This document shows, piece by piece, positions 14,257-20,472 of a stretch of DNA of 27,703 nt. Made by a program: the position numbers and the translations under genes. The stretch comes from an uncultured Pseudoflavonifractor sp. (GTDB lineage Bacteria > Bacillota > Clostridia > Oscillospirales > Oscillospiraceae). The notes beneath the pieces are model-generated. The model saw only the letters and a list, made by a program, of their open reading frames with translations, did no database searches and had not been told where the DNA came from. The DNA is taken from NCBI GenBank assembly GCA_947383685.1, contig CANDEE010000021.1, forward strand, positions 1-27,703, read 5' to 3'. The number at the start of each line of letters is the position of its first letter. Positions within the stretch are counted from its first letter, which is position 1.

Positions 14257-16344
14257 TTATCCCAGCAGGGCGGGAAGATTGAAGGTGACAAATACAACGG
14301 AGCCAAGCAGGGAAAGGGTTACCGCCAGAGCTGCGAAGGACAGCAGGGCAGGACCCGCTCCGTGGCTGAGGGAGGTCAGCGCCCGCTCCGCCGTCAGGAT
14401 GGCCCGGTGGCAGTCAGAGCCGCGTCCGCCCTTTCGGCCGCTCTCCACGTACCGCCGGGCGCCGCCCAGGACCCCGCCGGAGAGGGAGAACAGTAGGGAC
14501 AGGGTTACGCTGAGAATCAGTACACAGCCCAAGAATCCCATCAACCCCTGGAACCCCAGCAGCAGCCCCGCGGCTGCCGGGGCAATGAGAGCCAGCAGTG
14601 CCGGGGGGATGAAATACAGCAAGGACCGGACGGCGCACCGGGAGACGCAGACGGCGTAGTCCGGGGCCTGGTCCCCGCTTATCAGCTCCTCATTGTCCTG
14701 GAACTGGCTGCGGGCCTGGAGAAGCAAGGCCCTGGCAGAGCTGCGAATGGCGGATAGAAAGAAACCTAAGAAAAGGAAGGTGGTCAGAAGCCCCCAAAGA
14801 ATTCCCGGGAGCAGCAGGGGAGTCAGCCAGTCAAAGACCTGCCCGGACTGGCTTTCCTCCAGCATCTTGGCAAGGCCCAGAAACAGCGCGAACCCGGTCA
14901 GGGCAGAGGCACCGGCGGCAAGGCACCGGCCTCCGTTGACGGCGGAGGCTCCGATCGAGGCCAGATTGTCCGCCCGGCGGCGGGGGACCTCGTCAATATC
15001 GGTGAGGGAGGCGGCATGGGCGGCGCAGTCTCCTGCGGGGCCGGTTCCGGCGACAGTCAGGGTGATTCCAGAGGTAGAGAGCAGTCCCACACCCGCCAGG
15101 GCGATGCCATAGGCTCCCTTAGGGAAATCGTTCAGCCCTCCGGCGGTGCAAAAGGCAGCGGTGAGAGTGGCAGCCAGGAGCAGGACGGGGAGGGTGGCGG
15201 CAAGGTGGCCCATAGCCAATCCCCCGGTGAGGGCGGCAGTGGAGCCGGTTTCAGCGGTTTCCGCCAGAGACCGGGCAGGCCGGTACGTGTCGGAGGTGGC
15301 ATATTCCCCGGACAGGGGAATCAGAAAGCCCGCCGCCAGGCCCACGGCAATGGAGGGACACAGCGTCCAGCTCCCCATCAAAAGGTAGGTGACGGGAATC
15401 GCGGCAACGGCAGTAAGGACAGCGGGGACCAGGGCGGCAAAGCGTAAGCACCAGGGCAGGGAATAGCGGTCTCCCCGCTCCCTGGGCCGGACCGTGAGAA
15501 ACCCGATCAGGGAGGCGACAGCTCCCGCCGCCGCTACGGTCAGGGGAAGGAGCATGGCGTTCCACGCCATGTCGGCGGAGGCAAAGGCAGATACCCCCAA
15601 AAAGAGAGCGGCAAAGAGGCCGTTTTCATAGGCCGAGTACAATCCGGCGGACAACCCGGCGGCAGAGCCGACCCCGTGCCCCACCCGGTCGGCAATGGCG
15701 GTGGGATTTTTGGGGTCGTCGGGGGGCAGGCCCATCTCCCGGTCCACTGTTTCGGCGGTTGTCCCGGCGCTCCGTGCGAAAACGCCGCCCATATGGAAAA
15801 GAAGGGAGACAAGGGCGCTTCCTAACCCAAAAAAGAGGAGGGTCCGGGCAACAGCCTCGGCATCGTAGCCCATCTGGTATTTGAGCAGGAAGAACCAGCC
15901 GGTAAGATGGACAAGGCCCAGTCCAACAGCCAGGAAGCCAACCGTGGCCCCGGCGCTGAGGGCGGCGTCCACCCCCCGGTCCAACCGCTCCCCGGCGGCA
16001 GAGGCGGACCGGGGACCCGCGGCGGCGGTGGCCTTGGCCCCGGCAATTCCCACCAGAAGCCCGCACAGTCCTCCGGAGAGGAGGGACAACGGCGTAGTTT
16101 GCCCCAGGCGGCGGAGATAGACAAGCGCCTCCATCAGCCCAAAGACCAGGAGAAGCCCTGCCCCGGACAGGAGTACTTGCCACTTCAGGTAGGCGTTGGT
16201 GCCCTTGCGAAGGGCCTCCGACAGTCCCTGAGAAGGCTCATCCCCTTGGGACAGGGGAAGAAGCCGCCCCAGTTGGAGAAAGGAAAATAGGAGGGAAAGG
16301 CCTCCGCCCACAAAACCGACCCAAAACCAATTTTCAATATGCAA
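14257..16344 (-). CDS. Degenerate membrane pyrophosphatase homologue (predicted catalytically dead)
   Basis: Protein of 695 aa with the full length and about 16 membrane segments of H+/Na+-pumping pyrophosphatases. Collinear landmarks remain: DDPKNP (209-214), the segment GEYATSDTYRPARSLAETAETG, GPAGD (435-439) and GGARRYVESGRKGG (from 627). The PPi/Mg site is destroyed. Using the mung bean enzyme numbering, D253 is G, D257 E, D283 H, D287 S, D507 A, N534 A, D691 G, D723 E, D727 T, K730 S and D731 H. Only a few acidic residues such as D279 survive. The frame is intact over 2 kb, so this is a conserved pseudoenzyme and not a pseudogene. The frame opens at 16413, but the TTG at 16344 has AGGAG 10 nt upstream, and a promoter (16404-16432) lies inside the longer frame. 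It is monocistronic. Function unknown: a regulatory paralogue, or a channel or transporter. Confidence 0.85.
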   Translation of the reverse strand: MHIENWFWVGFVGGGLSLLFSFLQLGRLLPLSQGDEPSQGLSEALRKGTNAYLKWQVLLSGAGLLLVFGLMEALVYLRRLGQTTPLSLLSGGLCGLLVGIAGAKATAAAGPRSASAAGERLDRGVDAALSAGATVGFLAVGLGLVHLTGWFFLLKYQMGYDAEAVARTLLFFGLGSALVSLLFHMGGVFARSAGTTAETVDREMGLPPDDPKNPTAIADRVGHGVGSAAGLSAGLYSAYENGLFAALFLGVSAFASADMAWNAMLLPLTVAAAGAVASLIGFLTVRPRERGDRYSLPWCLRFAALVPAVLTAVAAIPVTYLLMGSWTLCPSIAVGLAAGFLIPLSGEYATSDTYRPARSLAETAETGSTAALTGGLAMGHLAATLPVLLLAATLTAAFCTAGGLNDFPKGAYGIALAGVGLLSTSGITLTVAGTGPAGDCAAHAASLTDIDEVPRRRADNLASIGASAVNGGRCLAAGASALTGFALFLGLAKMLEESQSGQVFDWLTPLLLPGILWGLLTTFLFLGFFLSAIRSSARALLLQARSQFQDNEELISGDQAPDYAVCVSRCAVRSLLYFIPPALLALIAPAAAGLLLGFQGLMGFLGCVLILSVTLSLLFSLSGGVLGGARRYVESGRKGGRGSDCHRAILTAERALTSLSHGAGPALLSFAALAVTLSLLGSVVFVTFNLPALLG

Positions 16345-16403
16345 AATGGTCCAACTCCTTTGCCGCCTCCGAAGAAAAGACGGCGGGAATGTGTATATTC
16401 CCA

Positions 16404-16432
16404 ATTTTACCAATATCCGACTACTTTTTCAA
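16404..16432 (-). promoter_or_regulatory. Promoter of the pyrophosphatase-like gene
   Basis: On the minus strand TTGAAA (16432-16427), a 17-nt spacer and TAAAAT (16409-16404). Transcription would begin near 16397, upstream of the TTG at 16344 but downstream of the longest possible start, which supports the shorter protein. Confidence 0.7.
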
Positions 16433-16519
16433 GCACCAGTTTTAGTAAAACGGAAATAGAGGAACCAGGGAGGATGGTCCGCCCCTTATTTTTCTCTTTC
16501 CTCTTTTCCGGAAGTGCGC

Positions 16520-16525
16520 TATAAT
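16520..16525 (+). promoter_or_regulatory. -10 element of the uridine phosphorylase gene
   Basis: A perfect TATAAT 39 nt before the start codon; the expected -35 position holds only TTTCCT. A pyrimidine-rich stretch precedes it. Confidence 0.45.
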
Positions 16526-16563
16526 AAAAAAGGAATCCATATTTTGAAAAAGAGGTGGCTTTT

Positions 16564-17331
16564 ATGCAGGAACATGAGCTTCAATTCCACATCAAATGCA
16601 AAGAGGGGGACGTGGGCCGGTACTGCATCCTTCCGGGGGACCCGGGCCGGGTGGAGAAAATCGCCGCCTATCTGGACGATTCCGTAAAAGTCCAGCAGAA
16701 CCGGGAATATGTGGTCTATACCGGCTCCCTTCTGGGAGAGAAGGTCAGTGTCTGCTCCACGGGCATCGGCGGCCCCTCCGCCGTCATTGCCATGGAGGAG
16801 CTCCACGCCATCGGCGTGGACACCTTTGTCCGGGTGGGCACCTGCGGGGGCATCAACCTGAAGGTTCAGTCCGACGACGTGGTCATCGCCACCGGAGCCG
16901 TCCGTCACGAGGGGGCCAGCCGGGAGTACGCTCCCATTGAATTTCCTGCCGTCAGCGATTACGAGGTTCAGCAGGCCCTTGTCCAGGCGGCGAAAAACCT
17001 GGGCAAGAGCTGGCACGCCGGGGTAGTCCAGTGTAAGGATTCCTTCTATGGACAGCACTCCCCCGCCCGGATGCCCGTCAGCTACGAGCTGCTGGCGAAA
17101 TGGGAGGCCTGGAAGCGGCTGGGAGTGCTGGCCTCGGAAATGGAGTCGGCGGCCCTTTTCTGCTGCGCCGCCGCTCTGGGGGTGCGGTGCGGCTCCTGCT
17201 TCCACGTCATTTGGAACCAGGAGCGGGAGGCCGCGGGCCTGGATCAGAAGGAGAGCCACGACCTTCACGCCGCCATTGAGGTGGGCGTGGAGGCGGTGAA
17301 ATTACTTATTAAGGAGGATCGGCGGAGATAA
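16564..17331 (+). CDS. udp: Uridine phosphorylase
   Basis: Protein of 255 aa of the NP-I nucleoside phosphorylase family, which splits uridine with phosphate to uracil and ribose-1-phosphate for pyrimidine salvage. Diagnostic motifs in order: PGDPGRVEKIA, STGIGGPSAVIAMEEL (phosphate and ribose sites), RVGTCGGI, YAPIEFPAVSDYEV, KDSFYGQ and SEMESAALF, where the ME pair binds ribose. It matches the E. coli Udp pattern better than purine phosphorylases. The ATG at 16564 is preceded by GAGGTG with 6-nt spacing; the GTG at 16555 lies inside that site and is rejected. It is monocistronic and ends at a long hairpin. Confidence 0.93.
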   Translation: MQEHELQFHIKCKEGDVGRYCILPGDPGRVEKIAAYLDDSVKVQQNREYVVYTGSLLGEKVSVCSTGIGGPSAVIAMEELHAIGVDTFVRVGTCGGINLKVQSDDVVIATGAVRHEGASREYAPIEFPAVSDYEVQQALVQAAKNLGKSWHAGVVQCKDSFYGQHSPARMPVSYELLAKWEAWKRLGVLASEMESAALFCCAAALGVRCGSCFHVIWNQEREAAGLDQKESHDLHAAIEVGVEAVKLLIKEDRRR

Positions 17332-17355
17332 GAGGATTCCTAACTAAAGATAGCG

Positions 17356-17411
17356 GAAGGCCCTCGATAGTTGTATAGGATAATACAACTATCGGGGGCC
17401 TTCTTTGCTTT
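17356..17411 (+). terminator. Long-stem intrinsic terminator of udp
   Basis: A 21-bp stem (17356-17376 with 17383-17403), interrupted only by one G-T pair, with a 6-nt loop AGGATA, then TTTGCTTTT. It is twice as long as the other terminators here and its inner half is AT-rich. Confidence 0.8.
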
Positions 17412-17450
17412 TGCAGACGGAGTAGTGAGACGGAAGAACAGCCCCAACCT

Positions 17451-17690
17451 TTACCCAAAATCGTGACGGCTGGTATTTAGGTTATAGCGATAAAAGATTC
17501 CTACAATTTTATCTATACATTCAAAATCTGTTAATTCCTCTTTATCCAATACGTCCTGTATCTCCTGCAATGCTCTGACAGCCAGTCCATCTGTAATGAA
17601 GGCAAACTGATCTGAGGTATAGATATCCCTAACCAGATTTAATGCAAAGTCTCCCAGTGCGTGTGCTGCCAATTCTTCACTCACTGCCAC
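17451..17690 (-). CDS. Small protein of unknown function, divergent from the XRE regulator
   Basis: Protein of 79 aa that I do not recognise. It is mainly helical and acidic: ALGDFALNLVRDIYTSDQFAFITDGLAVRALQEIQDVLDKEELTDFECIDKIVGIFYRYN. It has no signal peptide, membrane segment or cysteine motif. Base composition is more AT-rich than in the neighbouring metabolic genes, as for the XRE gene next to it. The start ATG at 17690 has GGAGG about 9 nt upstream. It is divergent from the XRE gene across a 99-nt region holding an 11-bp inverted repeat, so the XRE protein probably controls it. It could be an accessory partner of the regulator; no toxin motif is visible. Confidence 0.7.
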   Translation of the reverse strand: MAVSEELAAHALGDFALNLVRDIYTSDQFAFITDGLAVRALQEIQDVLDKEELTDFECIDKIVGIFYRYNLNTSRHDFG

Positions 17691-17705
17691 TTTATTTACC
17701 TCCTT

Positions 17706-17774
17706 GTCTCACTTTTACAACCGATTTTATCACGACATACGGTTAAAATCAAGCAAAAGTGCAAAAAGTGAGAC
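17706..17774. promoter_or_regulatory. Divergent control region with an 11-bp inverted repeat
   Basis: GTCTCACTTTT (17706-17716) is repeated inverted as AAAAGTGAGAC (17764-17774), one arm before each gene. Between them, AACCG and CGGTT form a second inverted pair. On the minus strand TTGATT, 17 nt and TAAAAT form a promoter toward the 79-aa gene. These are likely operators of the XRE protein. Confidence 0.55.
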
Positions 17775-17789
17775 GGAGGGGGCGATGAT

Positions 17790-18038
17790 ATGCCAAAACC
17801 AAGGACTGGCAACGGAGAAAAGAATTTAATAGCTTCCCGCCTAAAGTCCTTGAGAGAGCGGGACAACTTGTCCCAGCGAGATTTGGCCTATCAACTCCAG
17901 TTGATGGGTTTGGATATGGATAAGAATGTTATCACCCGCATCGAAACCTGTAAACGGTATGTGACAGATATAGAACTTCAGGCTTTGGCAGCAATTTTTC
18001 ATGTGTCTTATGAATATCTCATTGACGGCAAGGAATAA
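17790..18038 (+). CDS. XRE-family helix-turn-helix regulator
   Basis: Protein of 82 aa consisting of a single Cro/C1-type HTH domain (about residues 11-79): LKSLRERDNLSQRDLAYQLQLMG holds the first HTH helices, NVITRIETCKRYVTDIELQALAAIFHVSYEYLIDG the recognition helix and the typical C-terminal end. No effector domain. The start has GGAGGGGG about 7 nt upstream. It is divergent from the 79-aa gene and the inverted repeat between them is a likely autoregulatory operator. The lower GC of the pair against its neighbours suggests a small acquired module. Confidence 0.9.
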   Translation: MPKPRTGNGEKNLIASRLKSLRERDNLSQRDLAYQLQLMGLDMDKNVITRIETCKRYVTDIELQALAAIFHVSYEYLIDGKE

Positions 18039-18072
18039 CGCCGCTCTCTTTTGAGAGCGGCGTTATTCTTAT
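18037..18072 (+). terminator. Terminator of the XRE gene (possibly shared with ldh)
   Basis: A perfect 12-bp stem (18037-18048 with 18053-18064) and TTTT loop followed by ATTCTTATTT. It lies between two convergent genes. Confidence 0.82.
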
Positions 18073-18085
18073 TTGAGAGGTAGAG

Positions 18086-19030
18086 TTACAGGTTTAAGCT
18101 CTCTGCCACTTCCTTCAAGGTTTGGGCCGATTTGCGGAAGGCCGCCTGCTCCTCCTGGGACAGCTCAATTTCCAGTACCTTTTCCGCTCCGTCCCGGCCC
18201 ACCACCGCCGGGACGCTCATGCACAGGTCGTCTACGCCGTAAAGCCCCTGCAAATTGACCGACACAGGCATGACGGAGTGTTCATCCCGGACGATGCACT
18301 GGGCGATGCGGGCCACTGAGGCGGCGATACCGTAGTAGGTGGCTCCTTTGCGGTCAATGATCTCATAGGCGGAATCCCGCACGTTTTTGTAAATAAGCTC
18401 CAGAACCTTGTCGTAGTCTGTGATCTCCTGAAGCTCGCAGAAGTGGTCTAGGTCCACCCCGGATACGTTGGCTCCGCTCCAGACTGCCAGCTCGCTGTCT
18501 CCGTGCTCTCCGATGATGACGGCATGGACGCTGCGGCTGTCCACCCGCAGATGCTCACCCAAAAGGTACTTGAGCCGGGCCGTATCCAGCACCGTGCCCG
18601 AGCCGATGACCTGCTGGGGCGGAAGACCGGAGATTTTTTGGGCCGCCCAGGTGAGGATGTCCACCGGGTTGGAGACGATGAGCAAAATGGCCTCCCGGTT
18701 CACCGCCGTAATTTGGGGAATGATAGAGCCCAGTATGGCCACATTTTTTTTGACCAGATCAAGCCGCGTTTCTCCCGGCTTTTGGTTGGCGCCTGCGGAA
18801 ATAACGATAAGGGCACAGTCGGCAAGGTCGGAATAGTCCCCGGCGTAAATCCGCATGGGCCGGGAGAAGGGAAGGCCATGGGCGATGTCCATGGCCTCGC
18901 CCTCGGCCTTGCCCCGGTTTACGTCCAGCAGTACCAGTTCGGAAAAGACCCCGGAACGCATCATGGCGAAGGCGGAGGAGGACCCTACAAAGCCGCAGCC
19001 GATCATGGCGGCCTTTTGAATATTGACCAA
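18086..19030 (-). CDS. ldh: L-lactate dehydrogenase
   Basis: Protein of 314 aa that reduces pyruvate to L-lactate with NADH. Rossmann motif GCGFVG (11-16), NAD-ribose D36, specificity-loop Q83 (ANQKPGETR) that marks lactate rather than malate dehydrogenase, R89, D149 and R152 (VLDTARL), and catalytic H176 (IGEHGDSE). The frame opens at 19048, but GAAAGGGG lies 8 nt before the TTG at 19030, giving the start MVNIQKAAMIGCG that fits the family. It is monocistronic; its promoter region (19031-19090) shows only a weak match (TTCATA, 17 nt, TACACT). Fits fermentative metabolism together with gap. Confidence 0.95.
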   Translation of the reverse strand: MVNIQKAAMIGCGFVGSSSAFAMMRSGVFSELVLLDVNRGKAEGEAMDIAHGLPFSRPMRIYAGDYSDLADCALIVISAGANQKPGETRLDLVKKNVAILGSIIPQITAVNREAILLIVSNPVDILTWAAQKISGLPPQQVIGSGTVLDTARLKYLLGEHLRVDSRSVHAVIIGEHGDSELAVWSGANVSGVDLDHFCELQEITDYDKVLELIYKNVRDSAYEIIDRKGATYYGIAASVARIAQCIVRDEHSVMPVSVNLQGLYGVDDLCMSVPAVVGRDGAEKVLEIELSQEEQAAFRKSAQTLKEVAESLNL

Positions 19031-19099
19031 GAAAAAGACCCCTTTCAAATGGAAGTAATTCCAGTGTATCCGTAAAATAAAAAAATATGAAGGGCCCCC

Positions 19100-19163
19100 T
19101 TGACAGGGGGGGAAAAAAGTGTATAATTAGCAACAGTAAAACATATGAATAATTGTTCATATG
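19100..19163 (+). promoter_or_regulatory. Promoter and ArsR/SmtB operator of the zinc efflux operon
   Basis: TTGACA (19100-19105), 16-nt spacer and TATAAT (19122-19127): both hexamers are perfect. A perfect inverted repeat CATATGAA (19142-19149) - TAATTG - TTCATATG (19156-19163) just downstream matches the 12-2-12 operator of SmtB/CzrA/CadC repressors. The -35 also lies in a small CCCCCT/AGGGGG inverted repeat (19095-19110). Confidence 0.9.
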
Positions 19164-19183
19164 ATATGGAGAGGAGGGGGCCT

Positions 19184-19552
19184 ATGGCATGGGAGGACGT
19201 GCCGGAGGTGGAGAGCTGCGAGTTTATCCATGTCCACGAGGACGTGGTGAAGAAGGTCACAGCGGAGATGCCGGGGGACGAGACTCTGTACGACCTGGCG
19301 GACCTGTTTCGTATCTTTGCCGATTCCACCCGCATCAAGATTTTGTATGTGCTCTTTGAATCGGAAATGTGCGTGTGTGACATTGCCCAGCTTCTGGGCA
19401 TGACCCAGTCTGCCATCTCCCACCAGCTCCGGGCATTAAAGCAGTCCAAGCTGGTAAAGTACCGCCGGGAGGGGAAGACGGTATTTTATTCCCTGGCTGA
19501 CGACCATGTGGTGACAATTTTAGCGCAGGGGATGGAGCACATTGCCGAATAA
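19184..19552 (+). CDS. ArsR/SmtB-family metal-sensing repressor (CadC-like, two metal sites)
   Basis: Protein of 122 aa, winged HTH (about 35-105). It carries two known metal sites. The alpha-3N site has C63 and C65 (EMCVCDIAQLL) with N-terminal C12 and H16, matching CadC C58/C60/C7/C11 with a constant offset of 5 and one Cys-to-His change. The alpha-5 site has D106, H108, H119 and E122, with the exact spacing of the SmtB zinc site (2, 11, 3). It should release the operator at 19142-19163 on binding Zn, Cd or Pb. The first in-frame ATG (19145) lies within the operator; the ATG at 19184 has GGAGGGGG and is chosen. First gene of the efflux operon. Confidence 0.93.
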   Translation: MAWEDVPEVESCEFIHVHEDVVKKVTAEMPGDETLYDLADLFRIFADSTRIKILYVLFESEMCVCDIAQLLGMTQSAISHQLRALKQSKLVKYRREGKTVFYSLADDHVVTILAQGMEHIAE

Positions 19553-19583
19553 GGGGCAAACATAACATAAGGAGGAACCAAAC

Positions 19584-19802
19584 ATGAAAAAGAAATTTAC
19601 TCTGACCGACTTAGACTGCGCCAACTGCGCCGCCAAAATGGAGGACGCCATCAACAAAATCGACGGCGTCACCGCCGCCACCGTCAGCTTTATCCAGCAG
19701 AAAATGACCATCGAAGCCGACGACGCCCGCTTTGACGACATCATGGCCGAGGTGGTAAGGGTGTGCAAAAAGGTAGAGCCCGACTGTTTCATTAACCTAT
19801 AA
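19584..19802 (+). CDS. Stand-alone heavy-metal-associated (HMA) domain protein
   Basis: Protein of 72 aa with a single ferredoxin-like HMA fold and metal-binding DCANC (C12 and C15), followed by the usual MEDAINKIDGVTAATVSF. In most organisms this domain is fused to the N-terminus of the P1B ATPase; here the ATPase two genes on lacks it, so this protein probably acts as the detached metal-delivery or sensing domain. AAGGAGG stands 7 nt before the ATG. It lies 31 nt after the repressor gene and 3 nt before the methyltransferase gene. Confidence 0.9.
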   Translation: MKKKFTLTDLDCANCAAKMEDAINKIDGVTAATVSFIQQKMTIEADDARFDDIMAEVVRVCKKVEPDCFINL

Positions 19803-19805
19803 GAT

Positions 19806-20414
19806 ATGACCTTCTGGGATGAGATCGCCGGGGTTTACGACCTGGCGGAGGCAACCAACCGCAAGGCGTACAGGGAGGCTGTCCGCCGGGTGAGGGAGTT
19901 GATCCCCCAGTGGGCCTCGGTATTGGAATGTGCCGCCGGGACGGGGGAATTCTCCCTGGCTGCGGCGGAGCGGGCCGGCTCGGTGACCTGTACCGACCTT
20001 TCCCGGGCCATGCTGGATAAGGCGGCAGTCAAGGCAAAACGGCGGGGGCTTACCAATATCTCCTTCACGGTAAGGAACCTCATTGACCTTCCGGAAGGGG
20101 ACGGAATGTATGACGTAGTCATCGCCGCCAACGTTCTTCATCTGCTGGCCCGGCCGGAAAAAGCGGTGAGCGAGCTGTGGCGGGTCACCGCCCCCGGCGG
20201 AAAGCTGATTTTGCCTACCTTCCTTCAGGGGGAGGCATCTCTTTTCGGCAAAGCGCTCATCGGGATATACAAGCGTATGGGCTTTCGCCCCCAGCGAAAA
20301 TTTACTCTGACGACCTACCGGGATTTCTTGCAAAGGCAGGGCCTTTCCGCCCAGGTGACCCGTGTTCCGGGCCGGGTCCCGGTGGGGCTGGCGGTGGTGG
20401 AAAAGCCATATTGA
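19806..20414 (+). CDS. Class I SAM-dependent methyltransferase within the metal efflux operon
   Basis: Protein of 202 aa with the UbiE/Methyltransf_11 fold: SAM-binding motif I VLECAAGTGEFSLAAA (about 39-54), acidic loop TCTDLS (motif II), motif III-IV DGMYDVVIAANVLHLL and post-motif ELWRVTAPGGKLILP. Substrate unknown. It begins 3 nt after the HMA gene stop, so it is translated with it, and precedes the ATPase gene by 58 nt including a small hairpin. It has no Cys triad as in ArsM, so arsenite methylation is not supported. A link to metal resistance rests on gene order only; lipid or thiol methylation are options. Confidence 0.88.
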   Translation: MTFWDEIAGVYDLAEATNRKAYREAVRRVRELIPQWASVLECAAGTGEFSLAAAERAGSVTCTDLSRAMLDKAAVKAKRRGLTNISFTVRNLIDLPEGDGMYDVVIAANVLHLLARPEKAVSELWRVTAPGGKLILPTFLQGEASLFGKALIGIYKRMGFRPQRKFTLTTYRDFLQRQGLSAQVTRVPGRVPVGLAVVEKPY

Positions 20415-20429
20415 CACAGGAACGGCAGC

Positions 20430-20455
20430 GGGCGGGCATTGCCCCGCCCATTTTC
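20430..20455 (+). terminator. Possible partial terminator inside the efflux operon
   Basis: GGGCGGG (20430-20436), 6-nt loop, CCCGCCC (20443-20449), then ATTTTC. The short T-run suggests partial termination, which would lower ATPase expression relative to the upstream genes. Confidence 0.45.
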
Positions 20456-20472
20456 CCAAGGAGGGATGCCCT

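Noticed and set aside
16345..16413. Longer N-terminus for the pyrophosphatase-like protein
   Set aside because: No ribosome site precedes 16413, the added residues are not hydrophobic like the family's start, and a good promoter lies inside the extension.
17356..17403. Inverted repeat as remnant of an insertion sequence
   Set aside because: The two arms are only 6 nt apart and followed by T residues, as expected of a terminator; no transposase or duplication is present.
19806..20414. Arsenite methyltransferase (ArsM)
   Set aside because: The conserved cysteines of ArsM are absent and no ars genes are nearby.
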